DNA of 64,000 bases, taken from assembly GCA_024114885.1 (NCBI GenBank), contig CP099429.1:1674001-1738000 (forward strand), given 5' to 3'. A program made the translations under genes and the position numbers. This DNA comes from Septoria linicola. Lineage: Eukaryota > Ascomycota > Dothideomycetes > Mycosphaerellales > Mycosphaerellaceae. This document shows, piece by piece, positions 21,916-33,526 of this stretch (position 1 is the stretch's first letter; every line of letters begins with the position of its first letter). The notes beneath the pieces were generated by a model. That model saw only the letters and a list, made by a program, of their open reading frames with translations, did no database searches and was not told where the DNA came from.

Positions 21916-22215
21916 GTTCGCTATCCTGACTGTGCTGCCCAGTACCGGGGTCAATTCTGTTCACACTCCAGACACTACAATACCATCATCGTATTCAACG
22001 TCGAAGGATCGAGAGGTTCGTGGCATTACCATTCGATGACGAACCATGGAGGTAGAAGGCCACGAGACTTGAGCTAGCCCACATCTCCGCTCTTGTGGCT
22101 GTCGGTAGTTGTGCAATTGGTGTGGATCTGCGTCCAGGCACGCAAGCTACTGCCGACAATGCCTTGCGCTTTGAGCCATTGAACGCGACAGCATTGTCCC
22201 AGCAGCTCAATAGCA
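21916..22215. promoter_or_regulatory. Divergent promoter LYRM5-like/thioesterase
   Basis: Three hundred bases between two divergent starts of mitochondrial-type genes. No certain site identified; a plus-strand frame from 22095 overlaps it but is out of frame with the thioesterase. Confidence 0.4.
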
Positions 22216-23226
22216 GTGGCAATGCGCGTGGGCAGTCGGCCTGCGCTGAGCTCTGCGCGGCAGATACTATACGCACCCACGAAGCTCGCCATCTGCCAAA
22301 GGCACCAGTCGACCGCTTCGCCAGCTACTACTCCCGCAACAGAACAGCTCAGTCCTCGCTGGCTCTCAGACGTGAAGAAGAGACTAGGGCACTGTCTGAC
22401 GTGGGGTCTGCAGCCCGACCAGACACAAGAAGCAGGACAAATCCTCAAGGAGATCTCGAGTGATTGGCGAGAGCTGGTAGCTGGCAGCGAGGGCTTCCTC
22501 ACGAGTAAGCAGAGGCGCAGCACGTTTCGACAGCAGGTCGTGTGGGGCGAACAAGATTCTATGGTAAGCGCTGGTCAATGTAGCCGCACACGGCGGTATC
22601 ATACATGGATGTATTTTGGCTAAGGTATGTTTTTTCTCCAAAAGGGCCATGTCAACAACGTCGTGTATAATCGCTACGCTGAGACGGGCAGGGTGGATTA
22701 TTTTCGCAAGTTTGCGACGTATATTGATCCTGCGCATGCGAAAGAGTGGAATAGTATCTTGACGCCGCAAGGTGATGGGCTTTTGCTGCGCAAGATCACG
22801 ACAGAATTCAAGTTTGTAAGTCGTTCGTTTGTTTCACTGGACTTCTTGTCATCTTCGTTTCCGCTGACAGCTGCGCAGCCTATGAGATATCCTGATCACG
22901 TTACGATATATCACAAGCTCAGCACAGAGCCAGTAGAAGGTACAGACACCTTTATCATGGATGCGATTATCCTATCGGAACTGCACCAGCGGCCAGCGGC
23001 GCGGTGCATTGAGGATTGTGTGCTGTACGATTACAGGACGGCCAAGAAGAGGCCTCTGCTTCCCTACATGCTCCCTGTGCTACGGCGCACATGGGAGCTG
23101 CAGGAGGAGGCGAAACGGGTGAATAGCCAGCGAGTTTTGTCGCTTCTTGAACGGGTGCGCAAGCTGGAGAAGGCTTCGTGGGATAGAGAAGGTGCTGTCG
23201 AAGATATGGGCAGTGCTGGCAGCTGA
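22216..23226 (+). CDS. Mitochondrial 4HBT hotdog-fold thioesterase-like protein
   Basis: Three exons (22216-22563, 22645-22815, 22879-23226; both introns phase 0 with GTAAG donors) give 288 residues. The central part has the hotdog-fold thioesterase pattern: VVWGEQDSMGHVNNVVYNRY, where 'D.xGHVNN..Y..Y.E..R' is the 4HBT active-site helix, with the first intron falling inside DSM/GHVNN. The N-terminus (MAMRVGSRPALSSARQ) is basic and Ser/Ala-rich like a matrix-targeting sequence. Family members hydrolyse acyl-CoA or acyl-ACP thioesters; the substrate here is unknown. The C-terminal helix-rich extension (RVLSLLERVRKLEKASW) is shared, as far as I recall, with a fungal mitochondrial subgroup. Start at 22216 is supported by the presequence. 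Confidence 0.8.
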
Positions 23227-24445
23227 TCATTCGCATGAATGTAGACCGCCCATCACCCTGCAGAATGACGTGCTAGCCTGCTGTATTGTACAGCTCACAG
23301 CAATCTATACACTGGATGCAGCGATAGAGAAGTGATTGGGATCCATGGCAAAGCTGTCGGTAGACTTGCAGAGCACGGAAAATCTTTAGACTTTTGCGGA
23401 ATCCTGCTAAGGTACAGACTGTGTACCTGTAGCGGCACACTCAATTCGAGCATCAAATGACCACGAATGCTAAGGCGGTCTCTTTTCGAGTAAAAGCGGG
23501 AAGTTGGCAATCAAATTGTGGCCAGCAAGCTTGATCAAGCATTGAGCTCAATCCTTCTTGGACGCAAAAGGCGCCATGCATGGGAGTCTGATGCGGTCTG
23601 CGATACGTACCTCTCTTGGCTGCACAGCAACCAGACAGCCCTGCTTTACCCGGCATAAGTTATAGGGTGTGAGATGTGAGTAGGCATAGCATGCTTATCG
23701 TTGTGGATATGCTCTCTCCACGCGCCAACGGCTTACGGTCGATCATTGGCTTTGACTCATGCAGAGCATCTGTCCCGTGACGTGAAAATTATAACTGTTG
23801 TTGATCTTGACACACGATAGCAGGATACTGGCCTTGAAGCGGAGCATACGCAATTGCTTGTGCGACCCAGGTGCAGCTGGTTGCATGGCTTTTCCCGTAT
23901 ACCACAGCCTGCGAGCCAATCCTGCCGCCAGCAGCCCCGCCGGGGCCTGGATGAGGACAAAATGATCTGCAGACTGAGCGAGCTAGCAAGTCAAAGAATG
24001 CGATCACAAGCGGTGATGTACCGATACCGCAAAGCGGCTGTCGCCTTAACGCAGTCGTAGTAGTTTTTCTGCCTGGGAAATGTTTGGGGCTCGGCGGGCA
24101 TTCGGTCAGTGTTTTAGATCACGGTAAGAGTGCGGTCGTCCAGTAAGCCATGACGGCAGAGGAGTTTTCGTGGTAGAAGCACAAGCCCTCTTCTGAAGTT
24201 AGCCTTGCGGCAAGAGCCACTGTGAGCCAGGCTAACGTTAGTTAGAGGTAGTAGCCACAAGGCATCGTCTCCTCCGCTGCTCTTGATCTTTACACCCACG
24301 ACACGACCATTATCCTTACCACCACCACCACCACCACCACCACCGTTTACTGCCGCCGCTCACCCTCCTGGTATCACGCACCCCTCATCTGGCTCGCTTT
24401 GAGCCAGTAGAGGGCACATTTTGGACTGGCCGCCGAGCATATTTC
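23227..24445. other. Intergenic, probable acrB leader and promoter
   Basis: About 1220 bases with no recognisable gene. The last part is pyrimidine-rich and carries the ACC repeat at 24318-24344, consistent with the promoter and 5' leader of the next gene. Confidence 0.45.
24318..24344. repeat. (ACC)9 microsatellite
   Basis: Nine uninterrupted ACC units about 100 bases upstream of the acrB start codon, probably in its 5' leader. Confidence 0.95.
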
Positions 24446-27400
24446 ATGCCTCCAAAGGCAAGCAAGACGAGAAACGCAACCAACCGAGACACCACCCACG
24501 ACAAAGGACTCGCTCCACCTGGGAAGCGCCTCCCCCGACAGCGATCGAACGGGCAGCTGAATGGACAGGCAAATGGCAAGTCGACGTCTGCCATCCCGCC
24601 GCCTGCGCTCCCCTCGACGGGCCTAAATCAGGGCTTCAAGTTCCCACGATCTGCAGACGCTTCTTCGACTGGATATTGTGTCTCCGCTGCTGCTGCTGCC
24701 AAGGAACATGCAGCCACGGCGGAGGGCACGGATAGAGACAGGACCCCTTCAGACGCATCGCTAGAGGAGATGGGACCACGCGGCGAAATGGTCGACACCA
24801 CACCAGAGGCAGTGACTCCGCTGCTGGAGGTGCCGCTGGTGACGGCAGACCGGGCTACGAACACGCGTTCTGGTGCCGCGCCTTACTCTGTGTCCACGAT
24901 TCTCTACTACTATCCGCTCCGCGATGCTATCTCCATCCTCATCCTCCTGCTGTCTCTCCCGCCGACTCTGGTCCTGGTCATTCAAGCCTTGTTCGCATCG
25001 CTCACGTTCGTCCCGCCAACTGCTGGTATATCTCTGTCCACATTGCCGAATATCAAGGAAATGTTCAACTCGCCCAACTTTGGTTATCCGGCGATGGCAA
25101 CCATATTGCTGGTGGATCTGTTCGCCGGCGTCTTTTGGGCAATGCTATGGAAGCCTGCGCAAGCTATCATTCTGGATCTTTCTCAGGCTGTCATTGCTGT
25201 TAGCCTCGGCGGCGCTGCAGCGAGTACGGGCGGGCCCACGTACAGCATAGCAATGTCTACACTCTTGGTCTGCATCGTGCATGTGCTCCGGTACAAAGCG
25301 ATACATCTCACCGCGCTTGACTATCTCCGTTCGGTCTATCACAGTACCATGTCGATACCTCACGAGCCGGTCTATTTTGCAAAACAATTTCATTCTTCGC
25401 CGATACTGGATCGTGGCATGGTTTTCAACGCCATGCGCGCCATACTCGGAATACATATAGTTTCGCAGGGCGTTTTGACATGCGTTCGCCGCACTCTCGC
25501 CAACGCAAAAGCAAGCGAGAAAGACTCGCTCATTCCTCTGATAACGAAAACCGACACCGAGGCCATCGCTGGTGCCGAGCCATCCGCTCGTTCCAGCACT
25601 GGTCTCGCAGAAACGCCACAGCCATCGCATGCTGTTTTTGCGAATGATGGCCGCCCTCCTGGTCAGCCTCCCGCGCAACGCGAAAGCAGGGCGCGTGAGT
25701 CGAGCAGCAGAAAAAAGCGGAAGCAAGCTAACCAAATACGGAGCCAGCAACCACTCTGGGCTGCCATTGCAAGTACAAAAGTCACTTTCGTTAAGGAAAT
25801 GGAGCAGCGGGATGCGGCAGATGATGCACGCGAAGCCTCTGCTATGACAAACAACACAAGCAACAGTTACATTAACGCTATCAACTCTGTCACCGATCGA
25901 ATCTGGGTTTGCGAAGTTCGAGACACCGAGATTCTCTTTGCGGTCGATCTCTCTATGAGTTCTGCTGTCGAGACTGTCAATGAAGAGGGCGGCTCAACCT
26001 CTATTCCCACTGGAATTGACAGGTCAAAGCCTTTCTTCATCCGGATCAATGGAGCTACGTGGACATCGACTAGGATTCTGTCCAGCGAAGAAGCTGAGAA
26101 GACTGGTGGCAACAGCTTCGTGGGCGAGATCTTCGGCTTGGCACCTCTGAGCAGCTACCATTGCGAAGTGGTGAGCATTGCTCAGCAGCGAACGCTCTGC
26201 TCCGCAAGTCTGATCACGCAGCCTGCGCCTACCGCGGAACAAGCTGCTGCCGTTCCGGTGCCTTTGCAGCACCAAGCACTCCGGCCTGCGTCACCCATCA
26301 CCACTTTGAAGCAATCTGTCCAATCTGCTGAAGCCAAGTTGAACGAAATCAGAAACAGGTCACGAAAAGCCAAGAAGGATCAACGGGGTGCTCATGCCGA
26401 TATCAAGAAGGAGATTCAGACGCTCAAGAACAAGCTTAGCTCTTCCACTGATGTAGATGAGAAGCAAGAGAAGAGGCTACAGCAAATCAGTCAGCACAAG
26501 AACCAAGCGGAGGAAGCCACCAAGGAGATCCAAGAGCAGATCGAAGCTCTCGGAGAAATACCATCCGGAGACATCTCAGCATCCAACGCATTGCGCAAAC
26601 AATGGCAATCTGCTCTGAACACCTTGAAGGCTGCACAACAGGAGCTGGACGCTGCCAAGGCAGAACAGGAGCGCGATATCAGCTCTCTCAAGTCGGAGAT
26701 CACCGCATCGGAGAGTCGTAGGGAGAGGCTGGCCACTCGCATCGCACAGCGAGGAGCGGAACTGGAAAAGCTCAATCAGCAACAACAAGCCGAGATGACT
26801 GCCAAGCAAAAGCGTGAATTTGAGCGCCTACAAGCATTAAACGAACGCGAACACAGGGAGAACGTGATGCGCTCTGCTATCGCACATCTAGAGGAGCAGG
26901 TTCAAGCTGAAAACACCAAGGCATTTGCGGCTTATCAAGAGTCTGCAGCTTTGACCAACTTCGCGGGTCACGCTCCTCCAAACTCATCTCAGACTCCCCC
27001 GCTCCCAGGCACTGCTAATGGCAATCCGTCCTATGGACCTCACGTCTTCGGCTCACCCTTCTCCGGCAACGCGAATGGCTCTGGCGTTCCTCGTGGACGG
27101 AGCTCTTCAATGCTCAGCCAGTATTCGGGCTTCACCGATAATGGCGAGGACTTCCATTATGCCGGCGACCATCGAGCTCAGCACTCCCAGTCGCATGCTT
27201 GGCCTGCGCATGGTCATGCTGTTCTTGGAGCTTCAGAAGACCGCAAGGCGAGCGAGGGCGATAGCACTGGCTCGTCTGGCTCCCAGTCTGGATCCACGAC
27301 TGGCGGCAGCCAAAATGGTAGTGCAGGCTTGATCGATGGCGCGAGCATCTTGAATGGCGTATTGGCTAATGGCTCAAATAGTCCTCGGCCAGAAGCGAAA

Positions 27401-27517
27401 CCTTTCATCCCAGCCGGCTTCAAGGCCAGCCCGGGAGTGATCGGTCCTCCTGTCAAGAAAACGCCGCCGCAGAGTCCGTCTGAACATCACGCTCATCCTG
27501 GTTCGAGTGGTAGATAG
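24446..27517 (+). CDS. acrB: AcrB-like ubiquitination-network membrane protein
   Basis: A 1023-residue single-exon protein matching Aspergillus AcrB, first found through acriflavine resistance and connected genetically to the CreB/CreD ubiquitination network. Layout: a polar N-terminus beginning MPPKASKTRNATNRDTTHDK; a cluster of about four hydrophobic segments (roughly 161-188, 215-236, 240-258, 268-283); a conserved globular region around residues 480-600; a long coiled coil from about 620 to 840 (for example KKEIQTLKNKLSSS and QQQAEMTAKQKREFERLQAL); and a Gly/Ser/Asn-rich tail. The combination of membrane segments followed by a long coiled coil is characteristic. Its biochemical activity is unknown even in Aspergillus. 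Confidence 0.85.
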   Translation: MPPKASKTRNATNRDTTHDKGLAPPGKRLPRQRSNGQLNGQANGKSTSAIPPPALPSTGLNQGFKFPRSADASSTGYCVSAAAAAKEHAATAEGTDRDRTPSDASLEEMGPRGEMVDTTPEAVTPLLEVPLVTADRATNTRSGAAPYSVSTILYYYPLRDAISILILLLSLPPTLVLVIQALFASLTFVPPTAGISLSTLPNIKEMFNSPNFGYPAMATILLVDLFAGVFWAMLWKPAQAIILDLSQAVIAVSLGGAAASTGGPTYSIAMSTLLVCIVHVLRYKAIHLTALDYLRSVYHSTMSIPHEPVYFAKQFHSSPILDRGMVFNAMRAILGIHIVSQGVLTCVRRTLANAKASEKDSLIPLITKTDTEAIAGAEPSARSSTGLAETPQPSHAVFANDGRPPGQPPAQRESRARESSSRKKRKQANQIRSQQPLWAAIASTKVTFVKEMEQRDAADDAREASAMTNNTSNSYINAINSVTDRIWVCEVRDTEILFAVDLSMSSAVETVNEEGGSTSIPTGIDRSKPFFIRINGATWTSTRILSSEEAEKTGGNSFVGEIFGLAPLSSYHCEVVSIAQQRTLCSASLITQPAPTAEQAAAVPVPLQHQALRPASPITTLKQSVQSAEAKLNEIRNRSRKAKKDQRGAHADIKKEIQTLKNKLSSSTDVDEKQEKRLQQISQHKNQAEEATKEIQEQIEALGEIPSGDISASNALRKQWQSALNTLKAAQQELDAAKAEQERDISSLKSEITASESRRERLATRIAQRGAELEKLNQQQQAEMTAKQKREFERLQALNEREHRENVMRSAIAHLEEQVQAENTKAFAAYQESAALTNFAGHAPPNSSQTPPLPGTANGNPSYGPHVFGSPFSGNANGSGVPRGRSSSMLSQYSGFTDNGEDFHYAGDHRAQHSQSHAWPAHGHAVLGASEDRKASEGDSTGSSGSQSGSTTGGSQNGSAGLIDGASILNGVLANGSNSPRPEAKPFIPAGFKASPGVIGPPVKKTPPQSPSEHHAHPGSSGR

Positions 27518-28178
27518 TGTTGAGACGTCAATGCAATGTGGTTTGTGTTGTGTTACATACGTGTTCCAGTCCCTCTCTTTCTCTCTTTCTTTCCTTCCTG
27601 TGCTCGTGGCAACACTCGTGGCAAGTGTTGCCGAAGCCCAGTGACAGCGCGGTAGCGTGCGTCCACATGATTGCTGCCCATAGCACCATTCCGCTCAACG
27701 ACAAGCTTCACGTCCGAACAAGCGTGCCGATTCAACGAGCGTCCTTAGTTCATCGGCTCAGTCGAAATGACTTTTCCCTTGTGTTGTCGTGTGCAATCTT
27801 CACGCCGTGCTCGTGTCCCGGTCTTGCCAAGACTGAGCTTAGGGTTGATCGAGGACAACTACTGGGACGGACGGCGACGATGACCTTCCATTCTTTCTGA
27901 CACGTGACATTTCCGATGGAGTCTATAGCTATATTTCAGTATATTTGTGATTATTCAGTCTGTTCGTGGGGAGTTTGCAGGAGTTACATGGGATTTGTCG
28001 AATTACGAGTTTTTGTAAAATAGGCCATCTTTGGGAATGTGACATGGCACACACGCAGAACTATGCCCGTCTTTTGAACTTGAAATGCTCACATGACGAA
28101 AATGCTCGAGGACACGATAGTAGGCACACAGAGCCCGTGAGCGGAGGGTCAATGATAGCCAGTGATATACGAGACTAT
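27518..28178. other. Convergent 3' region
   Basis: About 660 bases between converging acrB and the Kelch gene. A pyrimidine-rich run of TCTTTC type at about 27575-27600. No gene recognised. Confidence 0.4.
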
Positions 28179-30170
28179 CTACCGCCTCCTTCCAGCTCCA
28201 CCACCGCCCTCCCCACCTCTTTCAGCCAAACTAACCACTTCACTGATACCAGCAGTTTCCTGCTCATCCTCCAGCGCCTGGATCTCCTCCCTCGCATCCC
28301 ACCACTTCTGCTCCGCGCGCAAGAAAGCCTTCTGCCTGATCTCCTTGACTGATCGATTCTCGACATTTCTCATATATTTCATAGCTTCCAGCTCCATTTC
28401 CTGCCATTCATTCGAAGAGCGTGAGAAGAATTCTCGTAGGGTCTCGAATGGGCGCGGCATGGGCAGGTTGTCTTTCTCAGCGCTTGAGGTGTCCTTTTCT
28501 GTTTCCTCGGGTTCTGGTTGTGGTGTCGGTTCCTCGGCGACGGAAGTAGCTGGTGTGGATATTTCTTCGCCTTCGGAGCCGGACTCGTCGTCTGAGCCCT
28601 CATCATCATCGTCCTCGCTGTCTTCATCTTCACTGCCCTGCCAGTCTTCGAGATCGCGTTTGAAGACTTCTTTCACGCCGTCGAGCTTACCGAGGTCTAT
28701 TGACCACATCTCGTCAAAGGTAAATTCTTGGTCGCCCTTTTCGAATGTGCCGCCGAAGATGTATAGAGTGTCTTCTTGGACTGTGAGCTGTGCGTTGAAG
28801 CGAGGATGAGGCATCTCCCACATCGTCGGCTTTTCAATCTTGGCTGAGTCTTCGTCCTCACTGTCCCCACCTGTCGGAGCACCGCCGAGCTCATCGTCCC
28901 CATCAAGCTTACCTTTACCTTCAATCAGAGCAAGATTACGGAGCAGCTCTTCCTCGTCTGCTTTGCCTCTCCCACGCCTAGCACGATCTGAATTGGCTAC
29001 AGCTTTCTTTCCTGGTGCTCGCGGCCTTCTCAGACTCAACTGGAAGAATCTGTTACGATCAATGTTGTAAGCATGAAGCAGATTGAAGAACTCGCTATCC
29101 ATGCCTTCTTCGCTCTCCTCAACGTCATGCACACCTCCAAACGCAATACCTCTTCCCTTGTGATGCGTCATTGTCGCGCCAGCACGAGCAGGATTTGGCG
29201 CATTGACAGGGCGCTTACGTCTCTCCCATCTGACGACGGGCGGCGTCTTTGCAGGAGCGTCAGAAGCAGGTGGAGTGATTTGCAAGAACCACGTGTCCTG
29301 ATACACCATCGGCTTCAAGATCACACGAGAAGAGCCCGGCTTGTTTCCTTTCGATTTGACTGCCGCTGATGCCTTGACTCGAGAGTAACCTCCATATATC
29401 ACAGCGCCTTTCTCATGAGGCAGTAACGAGAACGAAGAGCGGGCATCAGGCTTCCCTGACGCAGGTGGTAGGACTGGTTGATGCCATGTGAACTGCTGCG
29501 TATCATATAGCCAGATGTCCTGCAGATACTTCGTCTGCTGGCTGGTATCTTGAAATCCACCAAACAGAACGATGTAGTTCTTGAAGTATGTCATCCTATG
29601 TCCAGATCTAGCAGGTGGACCGCCCTTCCCTTCCAGCTTCGTCCATTCTCGCGTGCTGGTGTCGAGCCTCCAGAAATCATTGTAGTGATAAAAAGTGCCC
29701 TGCTTGGGGCTAGAAAATTCTCCACCGAAAAGATAGATGCCACCACTATTCCCACCTTGGCACATGGCATGTCCAGATCGTGGAAGCGGAGTGTTCGGTG
29801 AAGTCACCTTGCGCCATGAATCCTGGTTGATCTTGTAGACATAAAGATCATTAAAGAAATGAGCCAGAGCCCCATTGTAGTACTCGCCACCAAAAAGGAA
29901 GAGTTCGCTGCTATTGCTTGGCGACGCAACCAATGTCGCCGACGATCTTGGAGAGGGCGGATCTGAGGGAGCCTCTGTCACTTTGAGGAACCGCTCCTGC
30001 TGCTTCTGATACTCTGCGAGAATTGCATCGAGATCGGCATCGTCTTCGACATCAGAATCGTCCTTTTGCTTCGCAGACTTTTTCTTTTCGCTTTTGGTCG
30101 ACTTCTTGACTGCCTTTTCCGCCTTTTTGGCTTTCAAAGCGGCCTTGTCTTTCTTCTTGTCCTTTGCCAT
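28179..30170 (-). CDS. Kelch-repeat protein (KEL3/KLHDC4-like)
   Basis: A 663-residue single-exon protein. The N-terminal 60 residues are almost all Lys, Asp and Glu (MAKDKKKDKAALKAKKAEKA), then Kelch beta-propeller blades follow: LFLFGGEYYNG, YLFGGEFSSP, VLFGGFQDTS, IYGGYSRV, GIAFGGVHDVE and YIFGGTFEKG, each with the GG turn and downstream W. This arrangement is that of yeast Kel3 and human KLHDC4. The C-terminal third is acidic and then a helical DUF-like tail (WWDAREEIQALEDEQ). Function is poorly known. ATG at 30170 is chosen since the lysine-rich family start follows it; the frame is open 33 codons upstream. It lies head to head with the iminopeptidase gene, 138 bases apart. Confidence 0.85.
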   Translation of the reverse strand: MAKDKKKDKAALKAKKAEKAVKKSTKSEKKKSAKQKDDSDVEDDADLDAILAEYQKQQERFLKVTEAPSDPPSPRSSATLVASPSNSSELFLFGGEYYNGALAHFFNDLYVYKINQDSWRKVTSPNTPLPRSGHAMCQGGNSGGIYLFGGEFSSPKQGTFYHYNDFWRLDTSTREWTKLEGKGGPPARSGHRMTYFKNYIVLFGGFQDTSQQTKYLQDIWLYDTQQFTWHQPVLPPASGKPDARSSFSLLPHEKGAVIYGGYSRVKASAAVKSKGNKPGSSRVILKPMVYQDTWFLQITPPASDAPAKTPPVVRWERRKRPVNAPNPARAGATMTHHKGRGIAFGGVHDVEESEEGMDSEFFNLLHAYNIDRNRFFQLSLRRPRAPGKKAVANSDRARRGRGKADEEELLRNLALIEGKGKLDGDDELGGAPTGGDSEDEDSAKIEKPTMWEMPHPRFNAQLTVQEDTLYIFGGTFEKGDQEFTFDEMWSIDLGKLDGVKEVFKRDLEDWQGSEDEDSEDDDDEGSDDESGSEGEEISTPATSVAEEPTPQPEPEETEKDTSSAEKDNLPMPRPFETLREFFSRSSNEWQEMELEAMKYMRNVENRSVKEIRQKAFLRAEQKWWDAREEIQALEDEQETAGISEVVSLAERGGEGGGGAGRRR

Positions 30171-30308
30171 TTTGTCGATATGTGGTGATGTACTTTGGAG
30201 ATATTTGCGAGCAGGCAAAAGGTGACCCACATCGGCAGAAGTGGAGCCGAGCTGGCACTTCAGCTTCATCTTGGCAGCAGCATGACCATCAACATTAACG
30301 ACATATCA

Positions 30309-31796
30309 ATGAACGTCTTCCGTCGTAAGATGTCGTCTATCGCTGTCTCTCCGGCGAAGCTGGTGAGCGAGCGGACACATCAAGTTGCTGGTATCACAGC
30401 ATTCGCATCTTACACTAAGGCACCCTACTGACAGCCACCAGGCAAGCTGAGTGTAACGGAACACTTCTTCGACGTGCCCAAAGACTACTCCAAACCAGAC
30501 AATGGCACTCTCCGCATCTTTGGACGAAGTATCCGCAAGCATGAAAACCCGATCATACCCAGATCCCAAGCCGAACAGCAAAAAGCCTCCCAACTCCCAT
30601 GGATGGTCTACCTAAACGGCGGCCCAGGCCTCTTCTGCCGCCCACCCCACCACTACGCATTCACCCAACGCATCCTCGATGCCGGCTACCAACTCTTCTT
30701 CCTCGACCAACGCGGCACCGGCCTCTCCACCCCCATCACAGCCTCCACCCTCGGCCTCCGCGGCGACAGCCACACCCAACACCAATACCTCAAACTCTTC
30801 CGCGCCGACTCCATCGTCCGCGACTGCGAAGCCATCCGCCAAACCCTTACGTCTTCCTACCCTCCCGAAAACAAAACCTGGTCCACCATCGGTCAATCCT
30901 TCGGTGGTTTCTGCACCATTACCTACTTATCCTTCTACCCTCAGGGTCTCCGCGAAAGCTTCCTCTTCGGCGGCTTGCAACCTCTCGTGCATACTCCTGA
31001 CGAAGTCTATTCTCAACTCTACCACAAAGTCATCTGCCGCAACGAAGCGTACTACTCCAAATACCCCGAAGACATCGTCCGCGTAAAATCGATCCTCTCC
31101 TTTCTCACGCGTTTCGGCGCAGACGGGACGATAAAACTACCTTCTGAAGGAGGTTCTCTCACGCGTCGACGTTTTCTCGCCATGGGAATCGCCTTGGGGA
31201 TGCACGGCGGGTTAGACAGTGTGCATGAGATTGTGCAGAAAGCGAGCAACGATATTGAGTTGTTTGGGCATTTGACACGAGGGAGTTTGAGCACGATTGA
31301 GGCGAGTACGCCGTTTGACGATCATATGTTGTATGCGATTTTGCACGAGCCGATTTATTGTTCTGGACCAGGGAAGGGCGGACCTAAGTGGAGCGCGGAG
31401 AGGATGAAGAAGGAGTTCAGGGAGTTTGACGATGTTGAAGATGCAGACGGAAAGGAAAGGCCGGCGTATTTCACAGGCGAAATGGTGTACCCGTGGATGT
31501 TTGAAGACTACGGCGAGTTGCGAAAAGTGCAAGATGTGGCGAATCTGATCGCAGAAGACGATGACTGGCCTGCGTTGTTTGATGAGGAGCAATTAGCCAA
31601 GAACAAAGTCCCAGTGTATGCGGCGAGTTATGTGGAGGATATGTATGTCGATTTCGAACTCGCGACGAAAACGGCGAAGAAGATCAAGGGCGCGAAAGTT
31701 TTTACGACGAATGTCATGTTCCACGATGCGATTCGATCGAGGATGGATGAAGTGGTGAAGCAGGCCCTTGCATTGAGAGATGATGTGCTAGATTAG
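30309..31796 (+). CDS. Proline iminopeptidase (S33 alpha/beta hydrolase)
   Basis: Two exons, 30309-30362 and 30435-31796, separated by a 72-nt intron (GTGAGC...GACAG, phase 0), give 471 residues. The family is peptidase S33, prolyl aminopeptidases that remove N-terminal proline from peptides. Visible: PPGKLSVTEHFFDVPKDYS at the start of exon 2, the oxyanion motif NGGPGLF, FLDQRGTGLS, and the nucleophile elbow GQSFGGF. The first exon is short; an internal ATG (MSSIAVSPAKL) is an alternative start. The acceptor at 30434 is needed because the later AG at 30441 would bring an immediate stop. Codon use shifts from C-rich in the first half to G-rich in the second, with no break in the protein. Cytosolic location is inferred. 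Confidence 0.87.
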
Positions 31797-31846
31797 CAGC
31801 AGAAGCAGCGTGACAGATAGATTTTACGATGCCACGACCTCTTCCT

Positions 31847-32859
31847 TCACAACAGTCCTTCCTTCCTCGCAATTTTATCCACCCACTCCTTGATCGGCTG
31901 CACATCCTTCCACTTAATCGGCACTCTATGATCCCCATCCCATTCTACTACCTCACTCGTGTCCGGATCACAATACTGTTCCCTCAACCTCCGATGTAAA
32001 TGCAAACCAGCATCGCCCAGTCCATGAACGTGCAATGTCGGCAGCCTCAGAATGTGCGGTGACTGCCTATCGTACTCAAACCCCTCACTCAGTCCGCCAG
32101 CTGGAACCAGCGCAGGAGAACGACTATACTCTCCAAAACTGACCAGTGGATTGCGTCCAGCTAGTAGAACTGCGAAACGGTAGTTCGTAGTACTGGCACT
32201 GCCAGCAGCAGTCGTATCATGTCCAAACTTCTCCCTCCGAATCTGCTGGTCATACAACAACGAAGCCGCCAATTTCGCACCCTGCGAAAAGCCCAACAAG
32301 CCCACCCACTCGCCCGTCGCACCCCGTTGGTCGTCTTCGCATTTACACCGCTCGAGCTCGTAGAAGATCTCTTCCGTGGCGGCTTCGTCGTCGAGACACG
32401 GTTGGTCGGGCAGCCATCTACCAGGTCCGGAACAAGAGAGCGTCAGCATGTCCGACCCTCTGCCTTACGCGCATCTCTTCAATATCCACCTTCACATGAT
32501 GCATGGGCACTAGACAGGATCACTCAGACTCACCTCAACCACCTCCTAAAAGGCCCATAATCCTGATATACCGGTACAATCCCCGGTCCTGGGTCGCAAA
32601 ACCACGGCCCATCAGCGAAGACGAAGCGGAAGTCGGTGCCCATGTGTTTGATCAGACTTCTGCATTGTAGGCGGAAGACTTCGCTGTTGACGCCGCCGCC
32701 GTGGAGGCATAGGATTCGAGGTTTGGCGAGGTCGGTTGGGCTGTCCATAGTGGAGGACTTGTTGATCTGCGAGGAGAGGTAGGACGAAGGTGTTGCGGTG
32801 CCTGTCGTGGCGGGGGTGCTGCTTCGTGGTGTTGAGGATGATGAGGACATGGTCGGCAT
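31847..32859 (-). CDS. FSH1-family serine hydrolase
   Basis: Two exons, 32534-32859 and 31847-32417, with a 116-nt intron (GTGAGT...GGTAG, phase 2), give 298 residues. It belongs to the fungal FSH1/ovarian-cancer-gene-2 type serine hydrolases: PRILCLHGGGVNSEVFRLQC (oxyanion region), DGPW, then GLLGFSQGAKLAASLLYDQQ (nucleophile Ser), LHVHGLGDAG, and GDHRVP (His). The intron falls between FRRW and the conserved LPDQPCLDDE. The first 35 residues are Ser/Thr-rich; an alternative start at MDSPTDLAKP would give the usual FSH1 length of about 260. Related proteins in secondary-metabolite clusters release polyketides, but no synthase is present in this window, so a general esterase role is more likely. 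Its 3' end converges on the iminopeptidase. Confidence 0.85.
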
Positions 32860-33526
32860 CCGGTACTGTCACCGTGTGGTCGATGTAGATGTCGTTCTGT
32901 CGTGCTCGGGTCTCTGGAGCAGTCCTGTAATGCCTCTTCCACCCACTTCACACGCCAATCGCGCCCAGGCAGTCCAGTCAGTAGTAGTAGTGAGTTCAAT
33001 AGAGCTTCTTCTTGTCAAGCAAAATCAAGGTGAAACCGAAACAGTCGCAGAAACTCTCACCATCGACCATGCATGCTGTTCCTGACAGTCGACTTGGCTT
33101 ACCTGCGGGCTATTTACAGCAAACCCGTCGGGCTTCAGGCTTCGGATGTTGTTGAACACCCCGAGCACGGCATTGCCGATGTCACATCATCTTTCTTGTC
33201 TGTCGCAGATGTGGCGGACGAGATGGCTGCACATGAACGTGATGGCAGCATGCGTGACATGCTTGCAGCGTCACGGCTAAAATGATGGTTCATGTGGTTG
33301 TTTCGTGTCGCTGCGAACGCTTTCGGGATTGTCGACGCGTTCGGGTGGGTCCTTCAACATCCCCGGAGCTTATACCCGGCGCATCGTGCACTCACTTCAT
33401 TCTGGCCAGTCATCCACGTGAGAAGTAAAGAGCTGTCAACGCTTGGCAAGAACAGGTCGGATTGACCTGAAGAACTGGACGTTTTGTACACTGAAAATGC
33501 TACATGATGCGGCACGCTAAACTCAT
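32860..33526. other. Intergenic, no gene seen
   Basis: About 670 bases between the FSH1 start and the KGD2 stop. Short frames only; none credible. Confidence 0.4.

Noticed and set aside
30599..31086. Long alternate frames over the iminopeptidase gene
   Set aside because: Shadow frames from C-rich third positions of the real gene; no start context or family.
32534..32859. FSH1 gene as part of a polyketide cluster
   Set aside because: No synthase, regulator or tailoring enzyme is nearby; neighbours are housekeeping genes.
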